Shown one piece after another: positions 42,248 to 52,740 of a stretch of 64,000 nt of DNA. Every line of letters starts with the position of its first letter. The stretch's first letter is position 1. Location of the stretch: NCBI GenBank assembly GCA_020352215.1, contig CP070675.1, positions 4,772,084-4,836,083 on the forward strand, written 5' to 3'. The DNA comes from Phycisphaerales bacterium. Lineage in GTDB: Bacteria; Planctomycetota; Phycisphaerae; Sedimentisphaerales; Anaerobacaceae. The notes below the pieces were generated by a model that made no database searches, was not told the DNA's origin, and worked only from the letters and a program-made list of their open reading frames with translations. Position numbers and translations under genes: made by a program.

Positions 42248-43156
42248 TTACGGGGGGCATTTCGCGCATATGGAGCGGAAAAGAGCGGTGCTAAGATAAC
42301 GGTCGCCGCGGTCCGGCAGGATAGTGACGATGGTGCCGGACTCGATCCTCTGAGCAACGCGCAGAGCGCCCGCTACGGCGGCACCGCTGGAGATACCCAC
42401 GAAAATACCCTCTTCGGATGCGAGACGGCGAGCGATTTCGAAGGCTTCCTCGTCCCCAATAACAACGACATCGTCCAACCGTGAGGTATCGTAAATGTCC
42501 GGGACAATTGATTCGGTCATATTCTTTAGGCCCTGAATGGCGTGCCCCTCGGTGGGCTCGACACCGATGATCTTGACGTGGTTGGATTTCTCTTGGAAAT
42601 AGCGTGACACGCCCATCAGGGTGCCGCCGGTGCCCATGCCGGCAACAAAGGCATCAATTTGACCGTTCGTTTGCTCCTGGATTTCCGGCGCAGTGGTTTC
42701 GTAATGAGCAAGGGAATTGTTTTCGTTGGCAAACTGGTTGGGCATGAAGTATTCGTCGGGATCTTCCTCAAGAATCTTGTGTGCCATTCTTATCGCGCCG
42801 TCCGTGGCCTCTTGTGGCGGTGTCAAAACAACCTCCGCGCCGAAGGCCTCAAGGACGCGACGACGTTCGGTGCTGACACATTCGGGTAGGGTGAGTTTGA
42901 CGCGATACCCTTTGGCGGCGCCGATCATCGCCAGGGCAATACCAGTGTTGCCCGAAGTTGGTTCAAGGATCGCCTTATCTTTGCTCAGCAGGCCTGATTG
43001 CTCGGCCTTGTTGATCATGTAGAGCGCTGGGCGGTCCTTGATGGAACCTCCCGGATTGGCGCCCTCAAGTTTGGCAAATATCTTGACCTTCGGATGGGGG
43101 TTAACATGCTTTAGCTCCACAAGAGGAGTATTGCCGATAGATTCCAATACGCTCAT
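42248..43156 (-). CDS. cysteine synthase (O-acetylserine sulfhydrylase type)
   Basis: 302 residues from the ATG at 43156, with AGAGGAA 6 nt upstream (a TTG at 43171 has no such support). A PLP enzyme making cysteine from O-acetylserine or O-phosphoserine and sulfide. Motifs: SIGNTPLVEL, LEGANPGGSIKDRPA with the PLP lysine, LEPTSGNTGIALAMIGAAKG, GMGTGGTLMGVSRYF for phosphate, and GISSGAAVAGALRVAQ. The SIKDRPA variant is nearer to CysM than to CysK, so I leave the symbol open. First gene of the long minus-strand run. Confidence 0.9.
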   Translation of the reverse strand: MSVLESIGNTPLVELKHVNPHPKVKIFAKLEGANPGGSIKDRPALYMINKAEQSGLLSKDKAILEPTSGNTGIALAMIGAAKGYRVKLTLPECVSTERRRVLEAFGAEVVLTPPQEATDGAIRMAHKILEEDPDEYFMPNQFANENNSLAHYETTAPEIQEQTNGQIDAFVAGMGTGGTLMGVSRYFQEKSNHVKIIGVEPTEGHAIQGLKNMTESIVPDIYDTSRLDDVVVIGDEEAFEIARRLASEEGIFVGISSGAAVAGALRVAQRIESGTIVTILPDRGDRYLSTALFRSICAKCPP

Positions 43157-43330
43157 AACGTTCCTCTGCAACTTATGCCGTCACGCAATACCATCTCTTT
43201 ATCGACCGAGAACACCTCAAACATTAACGTTAAGCTACTCCGCCTCTTTTGTCAATGCCCACGAGGCCGATTGCCCGTTTGAGCCGCTCACGGTGAATCC
43301 GACAACATCCTGCCCAACACGGGATTACTC

Positions 43331-43339
43331 TGGTATACT
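43331..43339 (+). promoter_or_regulatory. extended -10 promoter element before the Lgt-like gene
   Basis: TGGTATACT with the TGn extension; no good -35 hexamer is seen 16-18 nt upstream. The distance to the ATG at 43413 is about 75 nt. Confidence 0.4.
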
Positions 43340-43412
43340 CGTGGGAAGAAAGCCACGTTCGACGGCGACCGGGTTTGGCGGCAGATCTCGTTCTTGATGG
43401 AGATTCAGATAG

Positions 43413-44174
43413 ATGTGGCCACGAATTGGACCAATCCCGACTTACAGTATCTTCTACAGCGTGGGTATCCTGATCCACTTCTTCGTTAGCTACCTGATTG
43501 CAAGGCGCCTCGGACTTCGACATCGTGTGTGGATCGTTGTGAGCATTTGTTATATGGAGGGTATGACTGTCGGAGCCAAGGTCTTGTACGACCTTCAGCA
43601 AGGGCAATTTGACATCTCGGCCCTGCTGACCATCGAGCACCACCTCAAGGGTGGATTGTGGGGCGGACTCCTGGTGTATTTTGCCTTGGCGGTGCCTTTG
43701 GCGTATCTTCTGGCCAGGCGCAGGCTGGCGGGACTCGACTTGGTTGCTCTGTCGCTTCCCGGCCCTCTGATCCTCGCAAAGCTCGGATGTTTGTTCAAAG
43801 GCTGCTGCTACGGGCGACCATCTTCTGTGCCTTGGGCGATAACATTTGGCGAAGGTGCCGAGGGTGCCCCGGCGGGCGTGCCAGTGCACCCGACCCAGAT
43901 TTACGAAATCCTGGTGATTGTATGTGTTGTCGTCGTCTTCGGACTGTTGGAGGGCCAACGATGGAGAGGAACGATGCTGCTTTGGTTCCTGATCGTCTAT
44001 GGATTCGGACGAGCGACAACCGAGTTGTGGCGTGGCGACGTGACTGGTCACGTCTGTTTCGGACGGCTGACCCTGTCACAGCTTGTGTGCCTACTGGCAG
44101 CAGCAGTCTCAGGATTCGCGTTGTACTTCCGACACGGCGTTTGCGCACCCGGTCCACCTAGCGCAAGAGTCTGA
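43413..44174 (+). CDS. prolipoprotein diacylglyceryl transferase-like protein
   Basis: 253 residues with about seven hydrophobic segments. Lgt moves a diacylglyceryl group onto the lipobox cysteine of lipoproteins at the inner membrane. Family features are the N-terminal IPTYSIFYSVGILIHFFVSY, HHLKGGLWGGLLVYF, VPVHPTQIYEILV, and FGRATTELWRGD. The signature that reads GRIGNFINGE in E. coli reads KLGCLFKGCCYG here, so the essential arginine is replaced by lysine and two cysteines appear. Variants of this kind occur in planctomycetes as I recall, but it could be an Lgt paralogue with another acceptor. The window encodes many lipoproteins. Confidence 0.75.
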   Translation: MWPRIGPIPTYSIFYSVGILIHFFVSYLIARRLGLRHRVWIVVSICYMEGMTVGAKVLYDLQQGQFDISALLTIEHHLKGGLWGGLLVYFALAVPLAYLLARRRLAGLDLVALSLPGPLILAKLGCLFKGCCYGRPSSVPWAITFGEGAEGAPAGVPVHPTQIYEILVIVCVVVVFGLLEGQRWRGTMLLWFLIVYGFGRATTELWRGDVTGHVCFGRLTLSQLVCLLAAAVSGFALYFRHGVCAPGPPSARV

Positions 44175-44181
44175 GGCAACA

Positions 44182-44210
44182 TTGAGGGTGTTGTCCGAGT
44201 TTGTTAGAAT
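44182..44210 (+). promoter_or_regulatory. sigma70-type promoter of glnS
   Basis: TTGAGG (44182-44187), a 17-nt spacer and TAGAAT (44205-44210) with upstream TGT (extended -10). It gives a leader of about 50 nt to the ATG at 44269. Confidence 0.6.
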
Positions 44211-44268
44211 GCTCCAATGAACGCGAACCGTCAAGCGACTATTGGACGTGAAATCAGGCTGGATTGAG

Positions 44269-45984
44269 ATGGGAAACACGGATACGCACGGCAACATCGG
44301 GAGTCAGGAAACCAGGCTCGACTTTGTACGACAGATCGTGGCTGAAGATCAGAAGGCGGGCAAGTGGGGCGGGCAGGTCGTGACACGGTTTCCGCCTGAG
44401 CCCAACGGATATCTGCACATCGGACACGCAAAGAGCATCTGCTTGAACTTCGGTATCGCGTCGGAATTCGACGGACGGTGCCATCTGCGGTTCGATGACA
44501 CTAATCCGGAGAAGGAAGAGCAGGAGTACGTCAATTCAATAATAGAGGATGTTCGCTGGCTCAAATGGGATTGGGGCGAGCACCTGTACTATGCGTCTGA
44601 TTACTTCGAGAGGATGCACGAGTACGCCGTTCGGCTAATAGAGAAGGGCAAGGCGTATGTTTGCGACTTGACTGCCGAGCAGACAAGAGAGTATCGCGGG
44701 ACCCTTACCGAGCCCGGAAAGAATAGCCCCTATCGTGACCGCAGCATCAAGGAGAATCTCGACCTGTTCGAGCGGATGCGGAAAGGTGAATTCCCCGATG
44801 GCTCGCGGACGCTGCGGGCCAAAATCGACATGTCGCATCCCAACCTGAACATGCGCGATCCGGTCATGTACCGAATTCTGCACGCGGCGCATCACCGCAC
44901 TTCCGACAAGTGGTGCATCTACCCGATGTACGACTGGGCACATGGACTTGAAGATTCTATTGAAGGGATAACGCATTCGATCTGCACACTGGAATTCGAG
45001 AACCATCGCCCGTTGTATGACTGGTTTCTTGAACAGTTGGACATCTTCCATCCCCAACAGATTGAGTTCGCCAGGCTTAATCTATCCTACACAGTGATGA
45101 GCAAAAGGAAGCTGCTGCAATTGGTGCAGGACGGGCTCGTCAACGGATGGGACGACCCGCGAATGCCGACGATTTGCGGCCTGAGGCGACGAGGATACTC
45201 GCCGGAGGCAATTCGCAGCTTCTGTAGGCGAATCGGCGTGAACAAGTTCAACAGCACGGTCGATATAGCACTCTTGGAGCACTGCCTTCGCGAGGATTTG
45301 AACAAGACGTCTCAGCGAGTGATGGCAGTGCTCAGGCCGTTGAAGGTAGTCATCGACAACTATCCGAAGGGACAGGCCGAAGATATGGAGGCGGTCAACA
45401 ATCCGGAAGACCCAAGTGCCGGGATGCGGAAGGTTCCTTTTTCACGCGAGCTCTATATCGAACGAGAGGACTTCATGGAGGAGCCCCCGAAGAAATTCTA
45501 CCGTCTGGCGCCGGGGCGAGAGGTTCGGCTGCGATACGCTTACTTTGTGCGGTGTACCGATGTAGTCAAGGACGATAACGGCAATGTTGTAGAACTTCAC
45601 TGCACGTATGATCCGTCCACCCGGGGCGGTGACGCTCCGGATGGGAGAAAGGTGAAGGCAACGCTGCATTGGGTCTCGGCCAAGCACGCTATCGAAGCCA
45701 AAGTCAGATTGTACGACCATTTGTTCACGAAAGAAAACCCGGCAGAATCGGACGCGGGTGAGGACTTCAAGGCGAACCTGAATCCGAAATCGCTTGAGGT
45801 GTTGGCCGGCTGCCAGGTTGAGCCATCGCTGGGGAGAGCAAGATCACTTCAGCGATATCAGTTCGAGCGGCTTGGCTACTTCTGTGTCGATCCCGATGGT
45901 ACCGAGGGCAGATTAGTGTTCAACAGGACAGTGTCGCTGCGCGATCCCTGGGCTAGGATTCAGAAGGCGCAACAGCGAGATTAG
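44269..45984 (+). CDS. glnS: glutaminyl-tRNA synthetase
   Basis: 571 residues from the ATG at 44269; an earlier TTG at 44242 is in frame but unsupported. Class I synthetase with [20 protein letters not shown] (HIGH) near residues 43-62 and VMSKRK (KMSKS) near 283-288. GlnRS-specific stretches are [52 protein letters not shown], and the C-terminal beta-barrel with [17 protein letters not shown]. Presence of glnS beside a discriminating GluRS suggests direct Gln-tRNA charging. It has its own promoter and no close partner gene. Confidence 0.97.
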   Translation: MGNTDTHGNIGSQETRLDFVRQIVAEDQKAGKWGGQVVTRFPPEPNGYLHIGHAKSICLNFGIASEFDGRCHLRFDDTNPEKEEQEYVNSIIEDVRWLKWDWGEHLYYASDYFERMHEYAVRLIEKGKAYVCDLTAEQTREYRGTLTEPGKNSPYRDRSIKENLDLFERMRKGEFPDGSRTLRAKIDMSHPNLNMRDPVMYRILHAAHHRTSDKWCIYPMYDWAHGLEDSIEGITHSICTLEFENHRPLYDWFLEQLDIFHPQQIEFARLNLSYTVMSKRKLLQLVQDGLVNGWDDPRMPTICGLRRRGYSPEAIRSFCRRIGVNKFNSTVDIALLEHCLREDLNKTSQRVMAVLRPLKVVIDNYPKGQAEDMEAVNNPEDPSAGMRKVPFSRELYIEREDFMEEPPKKFYRLAPGREVRLRYAYFVRCTDVVKDDNGNVVELHCTYDPSTRGGDAPDGRKVKATLHWVSAKHAIEAKVRLYDHLFTKENPAESDAGEDFKANLNPKSLEVLAGCQVEPSLGRARSLQRYQFERLGYFCVDPDGTEGRLVFNRTVSLRDPWARIQKAQQRD

Positions 45985-46106
45985 CAATGGTGCTTCACTG
46001 AGTCAGTAGTCCTGCCCAGTAGACATGTCATCGGGAACTACTCCCCCCAGGAGCAACTGATGATCCGTACCGGGTGGTTGTCAGATCAGGTCCTATCCAC
46101 TACGTG

Positions 46107-46910
46107 TCAGCCGAACAGCTCGACGAACTTCTCCTCTATATCGGGGTTCTGGCAAAGCGTCTGGCCGATCAGGACTGCTCGGACACCGGCTAATCTCAGC
46201 TTCTCGACATCTTTGCGCGTTCTAATGCCGCTTTCGGCAACGAGCTCGTTCTTGCTATCCAGAAATTCCGCCAATCGGCTGGTGGTACTCAAGTCTACTT
46301 GCATAGTGGTAAGATCCCGATTGTTAATCCCGAGCACGCTGTAACCTTTTTTGGGGAAACCTATAAGGCTTCGGACCGCCAGTAACGTATCGGCCTCGTG
46401 AACTTCCAGGAGGACCGTCAGCGTCAGCTCCGAGGCAGCAATCATAAGGTCCATCATCAACCCCGGCTTGAGGGCGTCGGCTATTAACAGTATCGCGTCG
46501 GCACCGGCGGCACGCGATTCGTACACCTGCCAGACATCTATTATGAAGTCTTTTCGTAAGATGGGGACATCTACCGCTTGCTTTATCTGCTCGATATATT
46601 CGAGTCGACCCTGAAAATACTTCTCGTCCGTGAGGACACTGATGGCGTCGGCTCCGCACTTCTGATAGGTCCGGGCAATTGCAACGGGATCGAAATCATC
46701 TCGGATCAAACCGGCTGAGGGAGAGGCCTTCTTGACTTCGGCTATGACGTTTATACCGCGGCTGTTGCGCTTGGTAACGGCCTTGTAGAAGTTACGGCAC
46801 TTGGGCTTTGAGCTAACCTGCTCTTTGAACTGCTCAAGGCTTGTTTCGGATTGCCGGCGCTCAACTTCTTTCTTTTTGTCGGCGATGATTTTGTCTAATA
46901 TACAGGCCAA
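46107..46910 (-). CDS. trpC: indole-3-glycerol phosphate synthase
   Basis: 267 residues, a monofunctional (beta/alpha)8 enzyme of tryptophan synthesis that closes the indole ring. Typical stretches are INVIAEVKKASPSAGLIRDD with the catalytic lysine, ADAISVLTDEKYFQGRLEYI, VPILRKDFIIDVWQVYESRA, ADAILLIADAL, LLEVHEADTLLAV, GINNRDLTTMQVDLSTTSRL, VAESGIRTRKDVEKL and AVLIGQTLCQNPD. No other trp gene is close. It follows DUF1844 by 55 nt on the same strand. Confidence 0.97.
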   Translation of the reverse strand: MACILDKIIADKKKEVERRQSETSLEQFKEQVSSKPKCRNFYKAVTKRNSRGINVIAEVKKASPSAGLIRDDFDPVAIARTYQKCGADAISVLTDEKYFQGRLEYIEQIKQAVDVPILRKDFIIDVWQVYESRAAGADAILLIADALKPGLMMDLMIAASELTLTVLLEVHEADTLLAVRSLIGFPKKGYSVLGINNRDLTTMQVDLSTTSRLAEFLDSKNELVAESGIRTRKDVEKLRLAGVRAVLIGQTLCQNPDIEEKFVELFG

Positions 46911-46965
46911 CGTGATGTGCTCCGTTTGAAACCATCTGTATCAGAATTCTGTCCACTCGGCAAGA

Positions 46966-47391
46966 TCACTGCTCTGTCTGCTGTGACTCCGAGGACACGT
47001 TGTCAGCCACCTTGACATATCCCATGCGAAGCTCGCCGAGTGTGTTGGTGAGGACTGTTTGCTCGGCTTCGGTGAGATTGCCTTTGGTTTTCTCCTCAAT
47101 CGTCTCCAGCATATCTATGTTGTATTTCGCCAGGTCCAAATCAGGCTCTTTCGGCTCTTGATCCTTCATCTGCAGCAATCCCAGCGAGAAAAGTGCCTGG
47201 GTGGTGAGCATGCTTACCAGTGCGGCGAAATCACCCTTCGGCAAGGGGCCGCGGCGACCGCCTTCCTGTTGAGGCTTCTCTTTTTCGGCCTCTTCCTGGG
47301 CCGCTAATACCTCCTTCTCATGCTGAGCCTCTTTCTTCCAGTCCTCATCCACTATGATTTTCTTTTCCTGGTCTTTCTTTTCTTCTGCCAT
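46966..47391 (-). CDS. DUF1844 family protein
   Basis: 141 residues from the ATG at 47391; the longer frame upstream (to 47430) overlaps the smpB end. The N-terminal half is highly charged (Lys/Glu/Gln-rich, VDEDWKKEAQHEKEVLAAQE). The DUF1844 core follows: PKGDFAALVSMLTTQALFSL, LGLLQ, DLDLAKYNIDMLETIEEKTK, and NLTEAEQTVLTNTLGELRMG. Small proteins of this family are common in Planctomycetota and Deltaproteobacteria; function unknown. Cotranscribed with smpB and trpC. Confidence 0.88.
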   Translation of the reverse strand: MAEEKKDQEKKIIVDEDWKKEAQHEKEVLAAQEEAEKEKPQQEGGRRGPLPKGDFAALVSMLTTQALFSLGLLQMKDQEPKEPDLDLAKYNIDMLETIEEKTKGNLTEAEQTVLTNTLGELRMGYVKVADNVSSESQQTEQ

Positions 47392-47426
47392 GATCTGCAA
47401 GCCCTTGTAAATTCTGCACTTCTCAG

Positions 47427-47912
47427 TCACTTGCGATACTTCTTCATACTTCTATCGACGTCTCGCTTTTGATCTCGTTCGGTGATTGCTTGTCGTTTGT
47501 CATGCTTTCTCTTACCGCTGGCCAATGCCAGCTCCGCCTTCGCCAACCCTCGGTCGTTGAAATAGATCCGCAGAGGCACGAAGGTAAAGCCTCGCTGTTC
47601 GAGTTTGGTTCTTATCTTGCGGATTTCGGTCTTGTGTAGCAACAGTTTTCTTTTCCGGGTCGGCTCGTGCTGATACACCTGGGCCTGCTGATACTGAGCA
47701 ATGGTCGCGCCCACGAGCCAGCACTGTTCATCTTGGAGCCTGGCGTACGAGCCGTTCAGGTCGGCCTGGCCGGCTCGCAGCGACTTTACCTCGGTGCCAA
47801 GCAGCTCAAGGCCGGCCTCGAACCTTTCAACGAGTTCGAAGTTCCGGTAAGCCTTCTTGTTGACCGCTACCGAACCTCTCTTGCTCTTGTCCTTGTGTGA
47901 TCTTGCCGCCAT
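47427..47912 (-). CDS. smpB: SsrA-binding protein
   Basis: 161 residues from the ATG at 47912, where family-like sequence starts. SmpB binds tmRNA and is needed for trans-translation, the rescue of stalled ribosomes. Motifs: VNKKAYRNFELVERFEAGLE, LLGTEVKSLRAGQADLNGSY, HEPTRKRKLLLHKTEIRKI, TFVPLRIYFNDRGLAKAELA, and a basic C-terminal tail (GKRKHDKRQAITERDQKRDV) that folds in the ribosomal mRNA channel. No tmRNA gene is seen near it. Confidence 0.97.
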   Translation of the reverse strand: MAARSHKDKSKRGSVAVNKKAYRNFELVERFEAGLELLGTEVKSLRAGQADLNGSYARLQDEQCWLVGATIAQYQQAQVYQHEPTRKRKLLLHKTEIRKIRTKLEQRGFTFVPLRIYFNDRGLAKAELALASGKRKHDKRQAITERDQKRDVDRSMKKYRK

Positions 47913-48020
47913 TTGGGCTATAATAGCCGCGGCACAACGGTTTTGCAAGAGCACCTGCAGCGGTAGAAGCTGCGGGCTTGTCGGCAGAGTCCTCGCCTAA
48001 GCGCGGGCAGAACCCTCCCA

Positions 48021-49454
48021 TCAAGCCTTCTTGATGCGCTTGGCCAACTGGTCTTCGCCCGGTTCGAGCTTTTCCAGATGCCGCACTATCTCTTGCAGGA
48101 TGTCGGCGATGATTTCGGGATTCTGCTCGGAGATATCGTGCTTCTCAGAAGGATCGTGCCCGAGGTGGTAAAGCAGGGGCGGATCGTGATGGACCGCTTT
48201 GCCCTTACCGTAGGCTGGCTTGGTAATGAGATGCGCCTTGTAAGGGCCTTTGCGGGCGGCGTAGAGCTGTGCTCCCCGATAGTAGAACATAACCTCGCGC
48301 GGGCTGGGCCCGGCACCGAACATAACAGGCGAAAGATCCAGGCCGTCAATAACGCGGTCGGAAGGCACCTCAGCCCCGGCCAGTGTGAGAATCGTTGTGA
48401 ACAGATCCATGGTGGCTCCCATGTCGCTGACGAGACCCGGTTTGATTTTTCGGGGCCACCAGAAGATAGTCGGCTCGCGCATGCCACCCTCGAATGTACA
48501 ACCTTTTCCTTCTCGCAACAGGCCGGCCGAGCCACCGTGCTCGTTAAAGGTTAACCAAGGACCATTATCCGAGGTGAAGACAACGAAGGTGTTATCAGCC
48601 AGTCCGGCTCTGCGAAGAGCTTTCAGGATCAAGCCCACACCGGAGTCTATCTCCTCGACTACGTCGCCGTACAGGCCTCGCAGGCTCTTGTCTCGGAACT
48701 TGTCGGAGACGAACAAGGGCACGTGAGGCAGATTGTGGGCGAGATAGAGGAAGAACGGCCGATGTCTATTCTTTATGATGAACCGTACTGCTTCCTCGGT
48801 GTACCTCTTGGTGATGGTGTTTTGATTAGCGGGGCGCTCTATGATATGCTCGTTGCGCATCAGAGGGACGTTCCAGTATTCGATCTTGGGCTTCCAGAAG
48901 GCGTTGCGGCCTTCACCGCCGACCCTATCCATGTCATTGCTGTACGGGATGCCGAAATAGTAGTCAAAGCCATTGTTAGTCGGCAAATATTGCGGCAAAT
49001 GTCCAAGATGCCATTTGCCGATGCAGGCTGTGGCGTAGCCTTGCGGCCTTAGAGCTTCCGGGATAGTGATCTCGTCTTGCGGCAATCCCCCGGCCGAATC
49101 TGGGAACAGAACGCGCCTCCTGTCACTGCACATTCCACTGCGGATCGGCAATCGGCCGGTCAGCAGGGCCGCCCTGCTTGGCGTACACACCGAGGCGCCG
49201 ACATAGAAGTTTGTCCACCTCTGGCCCTCGGCGGCCATTTTGTCCAGGTTCGGCGTGCGAATCGTCGGATGCCCAAAGCATCCCAGGTCACCGTAACCAA
49301 GGTCGTCGCAGAAGATAATAACGAAGTTCGGCTGCTTGCGAGTTCTTCTACCGGTCAGCGGCCCGGCGCCGTCCATACATCCTGGAGCAGCCAATGCCAG
49401 CGTTCCGGCCCCCATCGCTTTGAGGAAATTACGTCGATCCATTATCGATCTCAT
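48021..49454 (-). CDS. sulfatase 5 of the cluster (Cys-type, arylsulfatase-like)
   Basis: 477 residues; AAGGAG lies 6 nt before the ATG at 49454. The N-terminus has a twin-arginine motif (DRRNFLKAMGAG) and ends AAPGC, so it is probably exported as a Tat lipoprotein. The sulfatase core starts QPNFVIIFCDDLGYGDLGCF with two metal-binding Asp residues. The formylglycine motif is C90-TPSR with TGR following. Other parts are [36 protein letters not shown], and VVFTSDNGPWLTFNEHGGSA. It removes sulfate esters from carbohydrate; exact substrate unknown. It resembles the gene at 49503 most closely, especially in its [11 protein letters not shown] stretch. Last gene of the operon. Confidence 0.92.
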   Translation of the reverse strand: MRSIMDRRNFLKAMGAGTLALAAPGCMDGAGPLTGRRTRKQPNFVIIFCDDLGYGDLGCFGHPTIRTPNLDKMAAEGQRWTNFYVGASVCTPSRAALLTGRLPIRSGMCSDRRRVLFPDSAGGLPQDEITIPEALRPQGYATACIGKWHLGHLPQYLPTNNGFDYYFGIPYSNDMDRVGGEGRNAFWKPKIEYWNVPLMRNEHIIERPANQNTITKRYTEEAVRFIIKNRHRPFFLYLAHNLPHVPLFVSDKFRDKSLRGLYGDVVEEIDSGVGLILKALRRAGLADNTFVVFTSDNGPWLTFNEHGGSAGLLREGKGCTFEGGMREPTIFWWPRKIKPGLVSDMGATMDLFTTILTLAGAEVPSDRVIDGLDLSPVMFGAGPSPREVMFYYRGAQLYAARKGPYKAHLITKPAYGKGKAVHHDPPLLYHLGHDPSEKHDISEQNPEIIADILQEIVRHLEKLEPGEDQLAKRIKKA

Positions 49455-49502
49455 AACGTACTCCTTACTCTCAACTCATCGAGCATTACTGCAACATGCG
49501 CG

Positions 49503-50966
49503 CTACTTTGTGAGTCGGCCGGGTGGTCTTCTATTACTCCCTGTCATCTTCTTGGCTGAGTCGCCGAGGTCTTCTCGCATCCTGTTGGCGAGGGCCAGCA
49601 GGCGTTTGACCACGTCCGGGTGCTCGCCAGAGACATCGTGCTGCTCAGCGATGTCTTCTTCGAGGTTGAATAGTGCCTGACCGATTCTGCCCTGCTCATA
49701 CTTGGCCGGTTTTCCACCTGTGCCTCCGGGTCGGCCGGCGAGCGTGCGGTAGCCGTGTGGCAGGTGCAGTTTCCACTTTCCGCTTCGGACGGCCTCCAGG
49801 GCCCAGCCGCGATAGTAGAACAATGCTTCGTGCGGACTCTCGGCCCCCGACCGGACGGTCATCAAGGGCCAGATGTCCTTGCCGTCGATGGGGTGGCTCG
49901 GGAGCTCGGCGCCGGCGAGTTTGGCCAGTGTGGGCAGGATGTCAATCGCCATAGCGGGCTCATTACAGACCGTGCGTGCGGGGATTTTGCCCGGCCAGCG
50001 CATAATCGTGGGCTCTCGCTGGCCGCCATCGAACGTCGTGCCTTTGCCCTCGCGGAGCGGCTTGGCGGAACCGGCGTGGTCGCCATAGCTGAGCCACGGT
50101 CCGTTGTCCGAGCAGAAGATCACGAGAGTCTTGTTGTCGATGCGCAAACGCTTCAGCGTTGATAAGATCTGCCCTGCAGACCAGTCGATCTCCATTATGA
50201 CATCGCCGTACATGCCTCGTTCTGATTTGCCCTTGAATTTGTCCGAGACAAACAACGGCACGTGCGGCATCGAATGGGGCAGATAGAGGAAGAACGGCCG
50301 GTCTTTGTTCTCCCTAATGAATGTGACGGCCCGCTCGGTGTACCACGTGGTCAGTTGCGTCTGATCGGGGTTGTATTCGATGATCTTCTCGCCTTCGATG
50401 AGCGGCAGATCGGGGAAGCTCTTGTTGGTTGGATGGTGCGGCCACATGTCGTTGGAGTATGGCAGACCGAAGTAGTCGTCGAAGCCATGTCGTGTTGGCA
50501 GGAATTGCGGGTGATGTCCCAAGTGCCATTTGCCGTAGCAGGCGGTGGCGTACCCGAGCGGCTTCAGTAGCTCTGCAATCGTCTGCTCTTCGTCACTGAT
50601 ACCGATCTTGGCACTCGGACCGATCACATGCGGCAAGCTGACACGCTGTGGGTAACAGCCGGTCATCAACGCCGCGCGTGAAGGCGTACATGAGGCGGCA
50701 GCGGCGTAGAAATCGGTGAAGCGCACGCCCTCGGCAGCCATTCGGTCAAGATTGGGCGTCTTGTATCCCGTCGCCCCAAAGCAGCCGACGTCGGCGTACC
50801 CTGCGTCGTCACAGAAAATGATAATGAAATTTGGCTTGTCCGCAGACGAACTGCCCAAGGCCCGCAAAGGTGAGCTGCTGCAGCCCGGTAGTGCCAGCGC
50901 CGAGGCCGCGCCCACCGCTTTCAAGAAGTCGCGTCTGGTAAGATTCTTGTTCCCAACATTGTCCAT
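49503..50966 (-). CDS. sulfatase 4 of the cluster (Cys-type)
   Basis: 487 residues from the ATG at 50966; upstream codons in this frame lie in the neighbouring gene. N-terminus [21 protein letters not shown] shows twin-arginine plus lipobox. Core: [20 protein letters not shown]; formylglycine motif C93[68 protein letters not shown]. The C-terminal domain includes [20 protein letters not shown], typical of exo-acting family S1 sulfatases. Only 11 nt lie between it and the previous gene. It shares clear similarity with sulfatase 5 and may be a duplication product. Confidence 0.92.
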   Translation of the reverse strand: MDNVGNKNLTRRDFLKAVGAASALALPGCSSSPLRALGSSSADKPNFIIIFCDDAGYADVGCFGATGYKTPNLDRMAAEGVRFTDFYAAAASCTPSRAALMTGCYPQRVSLPHVIGPSAKIGISDEEQTIAELLKPLGYATACYGKWHLGHHPQFLPTRHGFDDYFGLPYSNDMWPHHPTNKSFPDLPLIEGEKIIEYNPDQTQLTTWYTERAVTFIRENKDRPFFLYLPHSMPHVPLFVSDKFKGKSERGMYGDVIMEIDWSAGQILSTLKRLRIDNKTLVIFCSDNGPWLSYGDHAGSAKPLREGKGTTFDGGQREPTIMRWPGKIPARTVCNEPAMAIDILPTLAKLAGAELPSHPIDGKDIWPLMTVRSGAESPHEALFYYRGWALEAVRSGKWKLHLPHGYRTLAGRPGGTGGKPAKYEQGRIGQALFNLEEDIAEQHDVSGEHPDVVKRLLALANRMREDLGDSAKKMTGSNRRPPGRLTK

Positions 50967-50977
50967 GTCCTGCCCTT

Positions 50978-52693
50978 TCATCCACGTCGTTTCACGGGCC
51001 ACGGTTGGACGCCACACCTTTCGGCCCATCGTTGATACATGGCCTTCAACTGCTGAACTTTCTCCGGGTACTTCTGTGCAAGGCTGTTTAGCTCCGTGCG
51101 GTCGGCTTCGAGGTCGTACAACTCCCAGCCGCCGGGGTGCTTGGAAACAAGTTTCCATTTGCCCGCTCGGACGGCCCGGTTGCCCTCGTGCTCGAAGTAT
51201 ATGGCCTCGCGCTGGATAGGCTTGTCATCGAAGGCCGGCACAAGGCTCCTGCCCTCCATTGGTGTGATCTTGCTGCCTTTGTACTCGGATGGGTACGTCG
51301 CGGCCGCAACATCAACGCAGGTTGCCATGATGTCGATCAGGTGTCCCGGCTGATGGCGCAGTTTGCCGTGTGTCGTTATTCTCGCGGGCCAGTGGGCAAT
51401 TAAAGGCGTGGCGATCCCCCCTTCGTGGACCCAGTGCTTGTAGCGTCGAAATGGCGTATTGCTTGCGTTGGCCCACGGCTTGCCGTAGGCGATGTACGTG
51501 TCGGCGGGCCCAGGCATCACCCCATATCCGGTCCGTACGGGCTTGCCGTCACGCGTGACCTTAGGCTGCATGTCGTATTGCAGCTCGCCCTTGGCCATGG
51601 GCTTGAGCGCAACCACCTTTGATGGGTCCGGCTTGACTCGGCCCCGGCTACCATATTCTTCTGCGCAGCCACCGTTGTCGGCCAAGAAGAAAATCAGGGT
51701 ATTCGCAAAGTCGCCAGTTCGCTTCAGTTCAGAGACGATCCGCCCCACGCCCTGGTCGAGGCGATCCACCATTGCGGCGTAGACCTCCATCCGGCGAGTG
51801 AACCAGTCTCTGTCTTTGGCCTCGTGCCATGGGGGCACAGCTTCGTCACGTGGGGTAAGCCGCCACTCGCCCCTGACGATTCCCATTTCGATCATGCGTT
51901 TGTGTCTTTCAGCGCGAAGGGCATCCCAGCCCTTATCGTATCGCCCTTTGTAGCGTGCAATGTCCTCGGGCAAGGCGTGCATAGGCCAGTGCGGTGCAGT
52001 GTAGGCAACGTACATAAAAAACGGCCGATCTGCCTTTTGGCTTTTGTGCTCCGAGATGAATTTGACCGCATTGTCACTGATTGCGTCGGTGTAGTAGTAG
52101 TTGTCACTATCAGGCGGTATCTGAGTATTGTCGCGAGTCAGAGAGCACGGATCATAGAAACTACCGGCCCCATGGATTGTACCGTAGAAGCGGTCGAAGC
52201 CTCGCTGGCACGGCCAGTTGTGCTTGGGACCTTCGGGTCTGCGGTGTTTTGTCACGTGCCATTTGCCGGACATGTAGGTCGCGTAGTTGGCCTGTTTGAG
52301 GACTTCGGCTATGGTGACACAGCGATTGTTGAGATCGCCCCGGTAGGCATCGAATCCCTTGTCGCCCATCATGTGTCCCACGCCCGCCTGATGCTGGTAG
52401 AGCCCGGTCATTAGCGACGCCCTGGTCGGGCAGCAGCGCGCGGTGTTGTAGAACTGTGTGAAGCGCACGCCGTTGGCTGCGAGCTTGTCGAGATTCGGCG
52501 TGCGGATCTCGCCGCCGTAGCAGCCGATATCGGAAAAGCCCATATCGTCGGCCATAATCAGGACTATGTTGGGCCGTCTGAACTTGCTGGTGGCCGGCTC
52601 GTAAAGGCGCGAACAGCTCGGCGCGGCCAATGCTGCCGCACCAAGACCCGCAGCCCTTAGAAAATCACGACGGGTGCAGTTGTTCGTACTCAT
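50978..52693 (-). CDS. sulfatase 3 of the cluster (Cys-type)
   Basis: 571 residues from the ATG at 52693, with AGGAG 6 nt upstream. N-terminus [20 protein letters not shown] ends in APSC (twin-arginine plus lipobox). Core: [20 protein letters not shown]; formylglycine motif C87[10 protein letters not shown], in which a second cysteine fills the x position; [60 protein letters not shown]. It is the longest sulfatase here, with a large insertion around residues 350-420, and resembles the group of arylsulfatases with the CCPTR motif. Substrate unknown. Confidence 0.92.
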   Translation of the reverse strand: MSTNNCTRRDFLRAAGLGAAALAAPSCSRLYEPATSKFRRPNIVLIMADDMGFSDIGCYGGEIRTPNLDKLAANGVRFTQFYNTARCCPTRASLMTGLYQHQAGVGHMMGDKGFDAYRGDLNNRCVTIAEVLKQANYATYMSGKWHVTKHRRPEGPKHNWPCQRGFDRFYGTIHGAGSFYDPCSLTRDNTQIPPDSDNYYYTDAISDNAVKFISEHKSQKADRPFFMYVAYTAPHWPMHALPEDIARYKGRYDKGWDALRAERHKRMIEMGIVRGEWRLTPRDEAVPPWHEAKDRDWFTRRMEVYAAMVDRLDQGVGRIVSELKRTGDFANTLIFFLADNGGCAEEYGSRGRVKPDPSKVVALKPMAKGELQYDMQPKVTRDGKPVRTGYGVMPGPADTYIAYGKPWANASNTPFRRYKHWVHEGGIATPLIAHWPARITTHGKLRHQPGHLIDIMATCVDVAAATYPSEYKGSKITPMEGRSLVPAFDDKPIQREAIYFEHEGNRAVRAGKWKLVSKHPGGWELYDLEADRTELNSLAQKYPEKVQQLKAMYQRWAERCGVQPWPVKRRG

Positions 52694-52740
52694 GTTCTCT
52701 CCTCTGTGATAACACGAATGTCCATGCTTATCTTCTGCGC

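Noticed and set aside
43230..44051. Minus-strand open frame of 273 codons
   Set aside because: It is fully antisense to the Lgt-like gene; it has no family-like pattern and a His/Arg/Gln-rich composition typical of antisense frames.
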